A DNA stretch of 64,000 bases from Icerya purchasi (GCA_039619475.1 CM077115.1:157703774-157767773); one strand, 5' to 3'. Positions 47,531 to 60,001 are shown, numbered from the stretch's first letter. Notes: generated by a model not told the origin, from the sequence alone. Numbers and translations are program-made.

Positions 47531-49904
47531 AAAAATACTTATTTTTTGCCCTTCAACTTCATCGTTCTGTCTTTTGTTGCGCGTCATCATATTTTTTTCA
47601 TCTAATACCTCTTGCGGCTAATACATTTTCTTTTCTTCGAGTAGTATCTTAAGTTTTCTATTTCCGACGTTCTTAGTTATTGATTTTGAGCAACTCAATT
47701 TTAGATGGCCGACCTTTTCTATACTTGTTTTTTGCCATTGTACATGTTTGTATGCCGTATTCTTGCTTTTTTTTGTTTTTTAATATATATCTAGTATACC
47801 ATCTAAAGTGCTGTTTTTGGTTGCCAAGGCTAAATAAAAATTAAAAATAAATAAAAAAGGCAAAAGATCGACGATAGTTGCATTTAAAATTAAATAAAAA
47901 CGTGTAACATTAAGAGTTTTACTAGAAAACGGTATTAAACATTAGTTATAGTTGAATCCATAGGTATAACATTTATACAAAACTTTTATAGTATAAATTA
48001 AGTTTCTCTGTCATAACTAACTTTTTTCATCGACGTTTTGGTTATATATATATGCATATATTTATAATTTTTAATATACCTTTATCGACACATCGTTTCA
48101 TTTCATAATTTATACCATTATGTTTCATCGTAAGTGCTGATCTACCATTATGCTCAGCTATTTGTAATAGTGAACGATTTCTCATTTATGTTTTTGAGCA
48201 CCTATCCTCTTTTCCGGTTCTATGAACGCATTCATTTACGTCTATTGCTCTATTTTTAGTTCATATTGTTAATTTTCTAACTCGTTTTGTGTGAGACAAT
48301 TTCCTAATTATTCGTAAGTTTCCACCCTCACTTTACGGCTCACGGATAACCCCCCTTCTTTCTACTCCAGCCAGGAGGATGGTAGTCGTTTCACTTATTC
48401 AGCCAAATCGGCCTTCCAAGTCCTGTTCCCCCGCTTCGCCGTTTCCCATTTCGGTCGTTCTGTTGTCTTCTTTTTGACAATAGTTCATCGTCTCTTCTTC
48501 TATTTCGTTTTAAGCTTCTTCGCCGTTTTGTCCTTTTCTTCATCATCCGGATGATATTCAGGTCACGCCGAACATATTTCCTGAAAATGTTCCTGATTAA
48601 GCTTTTTTATTTTTAATTTTTAAGGCTTACTTTTTTTACTCCTTAAAATTATGATATAATCGTTTTTTTCCCCTTTTACTATAATGGTTTTCCTTTAGAT
48701 TACTGTGATGATGCAAAGCAAAAAGTAAAAAAAGCGTTATAAACACGTCTAACATTCTAATTCGCTCTCTATGTCGTCACTATTCTCGAAAGCGGAGGTA
48801 GGTGAAGTTTTATCTTAATCATTAATGATTCTAAAGTTGCAAACCTAAAAAAGGGTAGTAGTTCCTCATCAACCTATAAACGGAATAAATCAGTTTCTGT
48901 CAGAGCATTTAAAGGCGCTACCTCAATATTTATCCCGCCCAGTAGAATGCAGACTTTTTTGTGTGCCCATAGCAAATTACAAAATTTTCCTTTATTTTAA
49001 TTATTACGCTATAGAAAACTGTTTCGCCGGTGTCTTTCGGTATTCATGATTAAAATTACATTCTAATAGTTCCCTTTATTTTTTTTTTTTTTTAACAAAC
49101 CTTCCCCTTTTTTTAATACTTGGTACACTTATTTCTTCCGTGATTTATATGATTTTTAATTTCCGCATTGTAAAAAAAAACTTTACGAGTCAATTTTTTT
49201 TTGTAACAATTAGTTTAGTTTTATATACATGTATCGTAATAAGATTCTTTTTTTTTTGCTTTTTTCTATTCTGTCAGTGTTCTCTAACTAAATGCATATA
49301 ACAGCCGCAACGAAAAATGCTTCCTGAATTCAAAAACCGTGTTGCTATTTATACAGCTGTTCGTGATGGACTGATTGCAGTTGTCAACTTGGATAATATG
49401 CGTAATATATAACTTGTGGATCGTTTACATAGCGAGTAGGCGAACGAGTAACATTTACGTAACGTTGACGTAGAGAGCTATGTTAAAAAGTCAAATTTTT
49501 TTTTTCCTGCTCAAATTTATTCAAATAAAAACCGATTCAGCAGGTGTCACTCGATTAAATCCCTTCGTAATAATGTTCTTTATCGAACGGAATTTTATAC
49601 GCAAACGTTGGACACACCCTCCTCACGCATAATAGTGGCCAATTTCCGTATCTGAACTGTGACGTAGTAATCAGTTACAGTTAATTCTGTGAAATGTTAT
49701 CACCTTTATCATCGTATATTATATTTTTTAAGCCGTTATCGCAATACACAGCTTTTACTGCATCTTTCCGTTCGGATTTTGCTTTTTGTTAAATTTTAAA
49801 ATGTATTTATAAAAAAAAATCTTCTTTATTTTTCTTTTTTTTTCTTTTTTTTTCTTTTTTTTTTTCTTTTTTTTTTTTTGCTTGAGAGTCTAAATTAGTG
49901 CATA
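47531..49904. other. Non-coding, no recognised feature
   Basis: A+T-rich with a T-rich run at 49820-49879. The stretch 48320-48560 is G+C-richer and could be LINE debris but shows no decisive motif. Confidence 0.4.
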
Positions 49905-50185
49905 TGTAGTCGTTGCGGTAAGTTGCTAAAGCGCTTGGCTTCCACTACGGAAAGCACAGGTTCGATCCCGGTCGATGACAAATTAAAATAATCGCTAATT
50001 CGCGTGGAAGGCAGTGGCACGCCACCACGTACAGCATCACTCATCAAACACACGCCAGAGTGCATTTGTAGAGCGAGAACCCAATCAGTTCCGAAAGTGG
50101 TCTTGCGTGTACACTAGCATTGCCAGTTGCCAAGAAAGCTACCTATTCTGTATAGCTGGACGCTTGAAATCGAACGATCGAACGA
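49905..50185 (+). mobile_element. tRNA-derived SINE
   Basis: GTTGCGGTAAGTTGCTAAAG and CAGGTTCGATCCCGG are placed like tRNA A and B boxes. The body (AATCGCTAATTCGCG then GGAAGGCAGTGGCACGCCA) resembles that of 38490-38560. The 3' side runs into an AT microsatellite at 50190, a common SINE tail. The open stretch at 50014-50265 across it is incidental. Confidence 0.65.
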
Positions 50186-50186
50186 A

Positions 50187-50189
<3 letters not shown>

Positions 50190-50258
<69 letters not shown>
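50190..50258. repeat. (AT)n microsatellite
   Basis: Alternating TA with two TACATA interruptions. Confidence 0.9.
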
Positions 50259-50262
<4 letters not shown>

Positions 50263-50658
50263 TAAAAAACTACTATTATACTATACTCGGCGTTGAACAC
50301 AACAAACATCCCAGTTCAAAGGCAGTTTCGATGTTGGAATTTCTTTATTACCCGATTTAAAGCGTCAAAATTTGAATAAATTTTTATTTTTATTAAAATC
50401 GTCTTTTTTTTTTCTTTTTCGATCAAAAATCATTATTATGTATCCTTATTTTAAATTAAAAACGTTTTTTCTATATAATTAGCAGAAATATGGGGTTTTT
50501 GTTTCCAATGATACTAAACGACATGATATTGACTGTAAAAGCGCAAATCTTAACCGTTCCTCTGCAGCTAGGTTTAATAAATCGTAATCTGAACAATCCT
50601 GGGTACGCTACTGTATTCTATTTTGAACACTAATTGAATTTTTAATTACTATCGGTAT

Positions 50659-50902
50659 CAGTGGTGGATCTGGGGGGAGGGTCTGAACCCCCTCCCGTTG
50701 GTCAGAAAATTTGTTGCCTATAGCATAAATAAAATTATAGCTTTGAAGTGAAAATATTTATTTGTTGACCGACATACACATTAAAAAATTAAATGAAATT
50801 ATGTGTGTTTAGTTTTTATACATAAAAATATACATACATGAAAAAATTCGGCATAAATTTTTTAGACCCCCCCCCCTAGATTAATTTTTGGCTCCGCCAC
50901 TG
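50659..50902. mobile_element. hAT-type MITE
   Basis: The ends CAGTGGTGGATCTGGGGGG and GGCTCCGCCACTG are near-inverted. Perfect 8-bp duplications ATCGGTAT flank it at 50651-50658 and 50903-50910. The 244-bp element has G+C-rich ends and an A+T-rich core, with no coding sequence. Confidence 0.92.
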
Positions 50903-50910
50903 ATCGGTAT

Positions 50911-51239
50911 AGAATTTCAAAAATCCTATTGTTTAGAAATATTACATTACAACTTACACACTAATGTAGGTTAAAATTATCTCGATAAAAAAAATTTGTC
51001 TCCCTAAAAATTAATGTCTTATTTAAAATGTACAACAAATTTAAAAAAATAATAGATGTTCAAACATTTAAAAAAAAAAACATTAGTTCCAAGCACTATT
51101 GATATTCTAACAAAACAACTGATACATGTGTTGTTCATAATATGAATGATCACTATATATAGTCGTTACTCGTCATTCATTACTCGATTATACAGATCAC
51201 TTAGTTACTAATTTTATAATCGATTATCAGTAATTCGTT
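50911..51239. other. Non-coding, no recognised feature
   Basis: A+T-rich, with no signals recognised. Confidence 0.4.
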
Positions 51240-52275
51240 GAAGTAGTGAATAAATGGCGACTCTGGCCTTTTTGTGACGTCACAACCCCAATTCCTGTCC
51301 CGGAGGCGAAAAGTCACCTAAGTATTTTATTCGGGAGGCAAAAATTCACCCAATTTTTTATTCCGACGCTGAAAATTCACCCAAGTTTCCCCCGATTTCC
51401 CCCAATTTTCCCCAATTTTCCTCAAATTTTTCCAATTTTTTTGCAAATTTCCTCCAAATTTCACCCTACAGGTCCCGCTCGTTTCCGATAAACCGAACCG
51501 ATTATAAATTAACCCAAGTATAATGTTTAAAGCCCGAAACTAACCCAAGTATAATGTTTAAAGCCCGAAACTAACCCAAGTCCCCACTCTTCCCTCCCGC
51601 CCACAGCGATACCGCGATTTTTCAAAATTCTACGTGTAAGTATAAAAATTCCGAAATTAACCCAAGTGTAATATTTAAAGCTGAAAACTAACCAAACCCC
51701 TGCTCGCCCTCCTGGCATATCTCTAAAGCGCACGCGCCGTTCCCCCGCATTTCCAATAATTCGATACGTTTAAAAATTAACCTCAATATAATATTTAAAG
51801 CAGGAAAGTAACCTAAGCCCCGCTCGCCCTCCTAGCATACTTAGAAGACGCACGCGCCATTCCCGCGCACTTGTCGATCGTTCGCGATACCGCGATTTTT
51901 CAAAATTCTATGTGTAAGTATAAAAATTCCGAATTTAACCAAAGTGTAATATTTAAAGCCAGAAACTAACCTAAACCCCCCTTCTTCCTCTTTTTCCATT
52001 TGTACATATTTTTTATTTTTCAGGGCGTAAGTATTATAAAATTAGCCTAAGATTTTTTTTGATTTTTTTATTTCTACACACTCGCTTCAACCATCACTAT
52101 ATATGACGTTGCATGCAAACACTTTCAAAACCGTTGAAACAGGATCTTAATATTCTTATAATTTCTATTCCAGTCGATACATTATTACGGAACCACGCCC
52201 TACATGTACACACTAACATAAACACACTTATACCCATATCCTTGACTACTTTGTTCGTATACACATATGTAACCG

Positions 52276-52338
52276 ACTTTCTCCGATAGAACGACATTTT
52301 TCTGACGCAACATTTCCACTGCCACAACCGATTCAAAG
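52276..52338 (+). promoter_or_regulatory. Orphan copy of the conserved 5' module
   Basis: CTTTCTCCGATAGAACGAC, then TTCTGACGCAACATTTCCACT and ATTCAAAG|GTAGT match the modules before the three genes at 54388, 60063 (minus) and 62642. No gene follows before the next module at 54388, so it may be the leader of a lost gene copy. The upstream GTTCGTATACACATAT is also shared with 54366-54380. Confidence 0.65.
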
Positions 52339-52904
52339 GTAGTAAAAGCGCACGCATCGTTCTCGCACACGTGTCGATCGTTCGCGATATCGTGATTTTT
52401 TTAAATTAACCAAAGTATAATATTTAAAGCATGAAACTAACCTGAGCTCCCCGTTCACCCACTTTGTACCATTCAAATGTATTTTTTTATTTTTTTATTT
52501 TTTTTTCACGCCTAAGCATTATACAAATTAGTCTAAGTATATTTCTCATTTTCTACGGTTCCAAAAATTTTTCTTCATTCTCCGATCGTTAGAAAAGCAC
52601 ACTGTCAGATCACACACTTATATCTATCATATATTATTTTTTCTCACTTACGATTATTTTTCCATCTGTAAGTATTTATGTATGTTTCCCCCAGTTCTAA
52701 AAATAAATCCTTCGATGTCTCGCCCCTCAGCGAATGCACACCGTCCGATCCCGCACACATTCCGCTGTCAATAGTTTCTCTGTCGTTTATAATATTTTTT
52801 TTTTCCGTCCGTAAGTATTATAAAATTAGTCTAAGTATATTTCTCATTTTCTACGGTTCCAAAAATTTTTCCTTATTCTCCGATCATTACAAAAGCGCAC
52901 TGAC

Positions 52905-53179
52905 TAGTGATGGGCAACTTCGAAATGATTCATTCGAATTATTCGATTGTTCGATAACTTCGAATGCATTCGATTGTTCCACAGTTACACTTGAAATGTT
53001 ATTTCATTCGAATAATTCATTTGTATTCACAACAATCATTCGAATTAAAATCATTCGAATTAAAATCATTCGAATCAAAATCATTTGAATGAAAATCATT
53101 TGATTGTTTTTTTTTTTTTTTTTTTTTTTGACGATTGTGGATTATTTCGATTGTAAAAACATTTCGACGCACATCACTA
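52905..53179 (+). mobile_element. hAT-type MITE
   Basis: The ends TAGTGATGGGCAACTTCGAA and GACGCACATCACTA are inverted at TAGTGATG. The flanking 8 bp are GCACTGAC (52897-52904) and GCACTGGC (53180-53187), identical at seven of eight. Inside are about four imperfect 15-bp repeats containing ATCATTCGAAT and a T23 run. The family is shared with 58296-58751. Confidence 0.85.
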
Positions 53180-53900
53180 GCACTGGCAGATCACATGCTT
53201 ATATCCACCATAGCGTTAGCCACCGCGAAAGCGAACCATTAGATCCCGTGCACACTCTACTCTCAATAGTTTCCCTATCGTTCATAATAATTTTTCCAAG
53301 CCTAAGTATTATAGAATTAGTCTAAGTATATTTATTATTTTTTCTCACTTACGATTACTTTTCCATCCGTAAGTATTTATGTATGTTTTCCCTGGTTCTA
53401 AAAATAAATCTATCGATGTCTCGCCTCTCAATGAATGCGCACGCATCATTCTCGCGCATGTGTCATTCGTTAGTGTTACCACTTTTTTTTCAAAATTAGT
53501 CCAAGTATATTTTATTATTTTTCTCATTACGATTATTTTCAGTCCGTAAGTATTTCTGTATGTTTTCCGAGGTTTTAAAAATTAATCCGAACAGACATCC
53601 AGACTGTTGTGAAAGCACACTAATCTTCTACATTATACGTTACTCTATTACGAATTCTTCAAAAATTGATTCAAATATTTTTTTCATTTTTTTTTTTTTT
53701 CAATCCTAAAAATTCATTCTTTCTACCCCCGCCCCTCCCAGCTAAAATTACCGATCTTTCGTAATCTTTATTTATTTTATCGATTCTAAAAATTAATCAA
53801 TGGTTCGCTTGAAAGCGCACCACCGTACATTCCCACACACATATCTTCCATCACGAATTTCCCTATCGATCATGAACATTTTTCAACGTTAGCCACAATA

Positions 53901-54387
53901 GCATATCACATTGGTCTCGCATACGCACCACATGCAGTTCTATATGTTTAATTTTTTATTAACGATCTTTATTTTTTTGTACCTGTATTACTTTTTCCTA
54001 CACAGTCATGTCATCATATACAATTAACATTGTCAAAATAATTTTAACCTTTCGAGAAAGAAAAATCCCCGACCAATAAAAAAATGTTTATCAACATCAC
54101 AATTATTTTTAATATTAATCGTTCGCTACAAACATAATTTTTTCGATCGTTTCAAGACATTATTGTTTCAAACGTCAATCCCTCTTTTCCAAGAATCGAT
54201 AAACTCTGCAGGTATACATCTCGTCGTCGCAACAACCATTACCTGCATGACTCGCATACCTTCAAGACCACTTGTACATTGCTCGCACGCTATTTACCAT
54301 TATTCGGTACAAGAATATTTTTCACACTCCCTCACATACATATGCGCATACACTCAAAGTCCTCTGTTCGTATACAAATATATTCAG
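53901..54387. other. Upstream region of the 339-codon gene
   Basis: A+T-rich with CA/TG-rich stretches around 54290-54370 that resemble sequence before the orphan module at 52190-52270. It probably holds the promoter, but I cannot assign a TATA box or initiator. Confidence 0.35.
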
Positions 54388-54448
54388 CTTTCTCCGACGG
54401 AACAACATTTTCTGATGTAACATTCCCACTACCGCGCATAATTCAAAG
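54388..54448 (+). promoter_or_regulatory. Conserved 5' module, probable leader exon of the 54703 gene
   Basis: CTTTCTCCGACGGAACAAC, then TTCTGATGTAACATTCCCACT and AATTCAAAG|GTAGC. The last four bases before GT and the GTAG after it are the same in all copies and look like a 5' splice site. A 3' splice site with an 80-base pyrimidine tract ending TAG lies at 54670-54672, giving a 224-bp intron before the coding exon. The interpretation as an untranslated exon is inference. Confidence 0.6.
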
Positions 54449-54702
54449 GTAGCTAATGAGATAGACTATCGAACGGAATCATTTAAGCAGTCAGTATTAG
54501 TTTTATGTTAAACATGTCTATTTTGTCGAATCTGTGTTCACGCATTATTAAAAAATTTACGTCAACGTTAAAGAAAATAATTTCCTACGTTTTTTCTCTT
54601 TTTTTCTCTATCATTTTTTTCTGTCTTTTATCTTTTCTTTTTCTCTTTCTTTTTCTCTGTCTTTTTTTTTAGTGAAAAGTTTGAAATACATATTATTCAA
54701 TC

Positions 54703-55722
54703 ATGAACGCTAATATAGTTAACGTAAGCAACAACTCAAAATCAATTAAGCACGCTGAATTTATTCAGAATTTATTTGCAAGTGATAGCGACTCGCATAC
54801 GTCTTCGTCACTTCAATTACCGCAATCAGATGATGGTTATTCTTCAACAGAATCAACATCTTTTGCACATAAAATCGTTGGTCCAGTATTATTGTCAGAT
54901 CAGATGGATATAGCGGAATATTTTGTAGATTTCAGCTTCCATAAGGATTCTGATTATGGTTTTCTAGTAACCGAACTAGCGATGATTGAGATGTCTGGCG
55001 GAAGGTATTTACATACGCTATACAAGCCAAGCAGAGCATGGTCTGCATCAAAAATGCCTCATTTACAATGCTCTTCCGTGAGTCATTACTTGAAAAACCC
55101 CTCATTATTCCCCTGTCGGGAAGAAATATTCATGGCACGCGATATATTCACAATATTGTCCGAAAAACCGAAGGCTCGCGTATATATTTTAACCACTTAT
55201 GCAAAACTTATATTATCGGAACTTAACGAAAAGTCTGAATTGTTGCGTGACTTGGACTACGAACTCGTTAATATGGAGAAAGTCTTTCGAGTACCTAGTA
55301 TCGATGATTTATATCAAGAATACTCTGGTATAAGCAATTTGGTAACTTGTAAACACCATTATGAGAATAATATTTTTCAATGTGCGGTGAAAAATGTTAT
55401 GGTGATGAGGACATGGCACGATCACGTTATCCGTCCGCTGAAGCTTATGAACAATCTCAATATAAATGATTTACACCAGTTATTCATTACAGCCACCAAA
55501 GAAATGATAATTACATTATTTCCAAGTTGCATCGGGGACATTTATATATATTTACCGGACAGATTAAAACAGGATGATACGATAAAATCATGTCTACCAT
55601 GCTACGATCACGAATATGATAAAGAATATTATATCGACGGTGATACATTACACAGGAGTACTCGAAATTGTGTCAAAGTAAAAGATTGCGACGACTGTCA
55701 ACATTCAATTCATACGGATTAA
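54703..55722 (+). CDS. Uncharacterised protein, divergent member of a family with degenerate exonuclease-like fold
   Basis: An intact 339-codon frame follows a long pyrimidine tract and TAG acceptor at 54590-54672; ATG in CAATCATGA is the first start after it. Residues 1-65 are Ser/Asp-rich and absent from the relatives at 59027 and 62848. From about residue 66 the protein matches them in order: LYKP (106-109), MEKVFRVPS (191-199), YSGISNLVTCKHH (207-219), C227, VMVMRTWHD (232-240), RPL, CLPCYDH (297-303), DCDDCQH (328-334). Cys216, His219, Cys227 and the C-terminal Cys pair could bind zinc. The VDFSF then TELAMIE and terminal C-A-x-x-N-V pattern suggests a DEDDh (RNase T/exonuclease)-like fold without catalytic acids; this is inference. 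There is no signal peptide or membrane segment. AATAAA near 55730 may be the poly(A) signal. Confidence 0.8.
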   Translation: MNANIVNVSNNSKSIKHAEFIQNLFASDSDSHTSSSLQLPQSDDGYSSTESTSFAHKIVGPVLLSDQMDIAEYFVDFSFHKDSDYGFLVTELAMIEMSGGRYLHTLYKPSRAWSASKMPHLQCSSVSHYLKNPSLFPCREEIFMARDIFTILSEKPKARVYILTTYAKLILSELNEKSELLRDLDYELVNMEKVFRVPSIDDLYQEYSGISNLVTCKHHYENNIFQCAVKNVMVMRTWHDHVIRPLKLMNNLNINDLHQLFITATKEMIITLFPSCIGDIYIYLPDRLKQDDTIKSCLPCYDHEYDKEYYIDGDTLHRSTRNCVKVKDCDDCQHSIHTD

Positions 55723-58287
55723 AAATTCAATAAAAGACGTGGAATTTGAAAGCTGGAGTTGTCTAGATCCTACGAAAGTTGAATATGAACATAACAATTA
55801 CCTTTCAATGTACCAAAGTCAATTGTCGCGTAGTATGTATAATATGTGAAATAAAACCATATTTTTTTCTTTTACTCGCATTTTTATTTTTATCATTTCA
55901 AAATCTTTTACATTGTTTCACATAAATTATAATGTATGTATGTATATATGTATGGAATTTTAATATGTAATAATATACATTTCCTACATTTTATTTTATT
56001 TCATGGACATATAATTACTTTAAAATTATTTAGATACACCGCAGACATTATAGTACCGAACACATCATTTATTATTTCATTCTATTTCAATTAATATGTT
56101 GTATGGATGAAATCGAATCAATTTATGTAACTGTTTATTTAAATTTAAATAATCTTTTCCTTTTTCTTTTTTTTTTTTTTTTTTATCTCTCAGCATATGC
56201 ATGCGTGTATATGCTTACATATACAAGTATGAAAAAAATTATTTTTTTATTTTTTCCTCGATATGAATGCTAAATCTACGACTTTATTTGAAAAACGGTC
56301 AAAACCTAATACATAGATTTCAAACTTTGATGGAAATTTCTGTAAAACGTTCAATTTACACTTATTATCTTTAAAAAAAATTTTTTTCATTATTATTATT
56401 CATATCATTTAAATAGACTGATACGACAGAGAGAGAAAATAAAAAGCTAAATTTTTACACGTGAGGGAGGGAGCTGATGAAAACGTACGAGTCTTATTAT
56501 TTGGAATACAGATTATGAAGGAAATTTTTATTCAATGTTTCGTTCTAAGATTTTTCATTTTTTACATTTAAAATTTTTCAATACGAAAATATTTCGAAAT
56601 CTACAGGAACGTCTACGAATAGTCTTCGTCATTATAGAAGCACCTGCAGATCATGTATCGACACTGCATGCGCGTAAGGATGAGTAAATATGTGTGAACA
56701 TGTGTGTGTATGTATGCTTGAAATGTGCGAAATGGCTAATAAGAAACAACCGTTGAATCGCAACGACAGGTAGAGATCCGCTTATAGAATAAGAGAGTGA
56801 GAGTGAGATAAATTATGTACCTTTATTATTGCAGAACTGCACTGCAGTGGCAGACATGAAATATCCGTTAGCATCCTTTTCGAGGCAGTTTTATAAAAAA
56901 GGCCGAAAATTAGCTTTAAAACTGGATGAATGAGATAGTTGATAATAAACATACCATTAAGAACGGTATACATGTATGTGGGCATGTGTGTGAGCGCACG
57001 GTTAAATGAATGACAAAAGATTATTAACTGCATAGGCATTGTTAAATACAACTATACTGATTTATCCGTAAAACTAACAAATTTTACCATTGTTTTCTTT
57101 CCTTTTTTTTTTCTTTCGCGTTTTACAAAAAATTCATGTTAGTTCTAAAAATATTGCTAAATTCAAATTAAATCGATCATGTTATTTTATTTTTTATTTT
57201 TGTTTCTTTAAACAATGTGTTACGATCGTATTTATCTTACTCAATCTTTTACCTAATATTCTAACGGTTTTAGACAACAGCAGAAATATGCAAGATACCT
57301 TGGATGTATTATATTTTATTCGTGTATATGTGTATACACGCTTTCTATACAAGCACATGCAAACATCGGATGCTGGAAATGTATGATAATATAATTTTTA
57401 AATCAATGATTAACGTATTATTATTATTTTTTTTTCACCCTGTGATATACAAAATAACATCATACTTGCTTTTACAACAATATTTAAATTCTACAAAAAT
57501 AAATGTCCCCAGGGTGGGGAGTAAAAATATCATGAAGAATCACTGTTTTTTGTTTTTTTTCTTTACTTCACAATCTTCTTTTTCTTTATATTATTTTTTA
57601 TTTCAGAGATTTTTTAAAATAGTTTTCTTTACACTCCAATATGGAATCTGTTAATTTATTGTACATGTCATATAATATGATAAATGCTAAAATTCGGAAA
57701 GTTTTTTTAAAGAAGTAATTGACAGAAGAGTATACTTTTGAAAACAAGAGAGTGAAGAGGCTATACATAAAAAGCAATATGATGCATTAAACATAACGAA
57801 AAAAAAAACAAAACAGAAGAAACGTAAACACAAAGACTATTATGTTTTTTTCATTAATCTATTCAATTACAACTTTTTTTTCATTCATCTATATTCTAAG
57901 TTCCATCATAAGTTTTAATTTTTTATATGATGCCTACTAATTTCTATGTTTACTTAATTTATTTACTTTTCCACGAATGTTTTTAGAATTAAATTTTGAA
58001 AAAATTAAACATATTTTCGCACCTGCGTCAACTATCACATTAAATACATGTAGAAATTTTCATTTCAAACACCGCCGGAAAATAACATGGTTTTTTTTTT
58101 TTTTGATATTTTTTAAAAATTTATTCATACTCTCTCTAATTATAGCTATTTTTACTCATTTTTATATTCTACATACAATGCTTGAGGTATTAGATGATGC
58201 AAATTCTAAATACACCATATTGCTATCACTCTGTTTATTATTTTTTTATTTGTTACTCGTTTTTTTATTATTTTCTTATGTATATGT
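55723..58287. other. Non-coding flank
   Basis: A+T-rich with AATAAA motifs near 55730 and 55846 suitable for 3' end formation of the preceding gene. Hydrophobic open stretches at 57090-57654 and 57977-58306 are low-complexity and unsupported. Confidence 0.45.
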
Positions 58288-58295
58288 ATTAGAAT

Positions 58296-58751
58296 TAGTG
58301 ATGTGAGATTTCGAAATGTTTTTACAATCGAAACAACTGATAATCGTCAAAAAAAAAAAAAACAATTGAATGATTTTTGTGAATACGAATGAATTATTCG
58401 AATAAAAATCGGAACCATCCGAACACAAACGAATGAAGTATTCGTTAAACATCGCCTAGATTCTTTCGAGAGAAATAACATTTCGAATGATTGTTGCAAA
58501 TAGGAATGAATTATTCGAATAAAAACCGAAACTATCCGAACACAAACGAATGAAGTATTCGTTAAACATTGACTAGATTCTTCCGAGAGAAATAGCATTT
58601 CGAATGATTGTTTTGAATCAGAATGAATTATACGAATGAATTATTCGAATGAAATAACATTTCGAATGCAACCACGGAACAATCGAATGCATTCAAAGTC
58701 ATCGAACGATCAAATAATTCGAATGAATCATTTCGAAGTTGCCCATCACTA
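58296..58751 (-). mobile_element. hAT-type MITE, longer copy
   Basis: It has ends TAGTGATGTGAGATTTCGAA and TTCGAAGTTGCCCATCACTA, with flanking ATTAGAAT (58288-58295) and ATTAGAAC (58752-58759) equal at seven of eight bases. It carries a 117-bp direct duplication starting about 58391 and 58508. Its right half belongs to the large inverted repeat, so the MITE predates that duplication. Confidence 0.88.
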
Positions 58752-59026
58752 ATTAGAACCCATATGATTTTACAATAAAAAAAGTGTTTATACTCATTAT
58801 TGAAGTTGAATATAGATAATATTTACATTTAAAGGAAAAAGAAAAAGTTATTTTTATTATTCCATTCGCACGCGAAAAAAATTATGAAATGTAAAATATA
58901 TATATAATTCATGTAATATATTTACAAACGATTAACAAGAATAAAAGAAAATTAATTTAAAAAATAAATAAATATCACAAAAAATTTAAAGATGGAAAAA
59001 TTACAAGATTATGATTCGTACAATGC

Positions 59027-59857
59027 TCACAAATTGGCTCCTTTGATCGGGTTATGTTGGTATTCGAACAAACTTGCATGGTTGCATTGCGGACAATCTT
59101 TGATTAAGGTGGGATGTACTGCACTGAGTGGAAAAGAATCTGGAATATCATAGCTATGATGTTTAAAACATGGTAAGAAGTGTTTGATACGTCGATCATT
59201 CTTCAGTGCTACAGGTAATTTATTGTAAAAATCGCAAATTTTTTGAGGGCATACATTAATTAATATCTCTGCAGTAACATTTTGCATCAACTCGCACATA
59301 GAATATTTTACTAATGATAATATAGGTCTAACATTTACATCGTACCATTTCATCATCACATATACATTCTGCAATGAACACCTATGTATGTTTTTATCAG
59401 TGTGTGCATCACATTTTACAACTCTTGATATTCCTTTATACATATTATTTAATTTCCTTAAATTGGGTATACCGAATTCTTTTTCTAAATTAATAATCTT
59501 GAATCTTGAAAGTGATGTTTCAAATAGTTTTATCCATATAGTGGTAATTTTTTCATTTCCTTTAACGTAAATATTCAATGGTTCCAAATCTTCCAACACA
59601 TTTTCTATATCACCAGCAATAGATTCATAATTGTAATCTCCTGCATTCCACGGAATTGAATGACAGTTTTGAATTATCCTCATGTTTTCTTGTTTTTTAT
59701 TATTGGATAATACATCCCATTCGAATGGAGGCTTGTAAATTCTATGAAATTGAATTTCACCATCGATACTTATTATTGAAAGTTCCTTAATGATGTATGT
59801 ATCATTATCATATTTAAAACATTGAATATCGATAATTACCTCACGTGCTACTATCAT
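59027..59857 (-). CDS. Uncharacterised protein, family with degenerate exonuclease-like fold (left copy)
   Basis: An intact 276-codon gene. The N-terminus EVIIDIQCFKYDNDTYIIK then ELSIISIDGEIQFHRIYKPP resembles a widespread arthropod family whose members start V-D-x-x-G-F and continue K-E-L-A; that pattern recalls the first motif of DEDDh exonucleases, with Glu replaced by Gln (D10-x-Q12). IYVKG (97-101) takes the place of the second motif, and C149-x2-H152 ... C160-S-L-Q-N-V the place of H-x-A-x-x-D. Catalysis is therefore unlikely if the fold is right. CLPCFKHH-like F-L-P-C (227-230) and CPQC (255-258) are shared with the 339-codon relative. It differs from the 62848 copy by one residue I can see. 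The leader module is at 60063-60002. Confidence 0.82.
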   Translation of the reverse strand: MIVAREVIIDIQCFKYDNDTYIIKELSIISIDGEIQFHRIYKPPFEWDVLSNNKKQENMRIIQNCHSIPWNAGDYNYESIAGDIENVLEDLEPLNIYVKGNEKITTIWIKLFETSLSRFKIINLEKEFGIPNLRKLNNMYKGISRVVKCDAHTDKNIHRCSLQNVYVMMKWYDVNVRPILSLVKYSMCELMQNVTAEILINVCPQKICDFYNKLPVALKNDRRIKHFLPCFKHHSYDIPDSFPLSAVHPTLIKDCPQCNHASLFEYQHNPIKGANL

Positions 59858-60001
59858 TGTTACAGTTGTTATTAAAGAGAAAAGAAAAAAAACTAAAACT
59901 TTTAATAGTAACTAAAATTTAAACGTGTGAAGAACACTAATTCGTGAAACTAATAACAAGCGAGCGAATACAGTTATTCAGAGAGTTGACATAATGTCTA
60001 C

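Larger units (their letters stand above)
51240..53900. repeat. Degenerate interspersed/tandem repeat array
   Basis: Three unit types recur. Unit one, AAACTAACCCAAGTATAAT then GTTTAAAGCCCG, is exactly tandem at 51511-51572 and diverged at 51657, 51778, 51936 and 52407. Unit two, CGTTCGCGATACCGCGATTT, occurs near 51606 (partial), 51886 and 52378. Unit three, CGTAAGTATTATAAAATTAG then TCTAAGTATATTTCTC, recurs near 52025, 52512, 52810 and 53303. TTATGTATGTTTCCC with TCTCGCCCCTCA recurs at 52676 and 53376. GTAAGTAT, a splice-donor-like octamer, appears in at least seven units. No continuous coding frame is seen. The array lies upstream of the 54703 gene. Confidence 0.75.

Noticed and set aside
56782..57051. 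89-codon minus-strand frame in the gene flank
   Set aside because: No domain, no splice or leader module nearby, and composition typical of the surrounding non-coding sequence.
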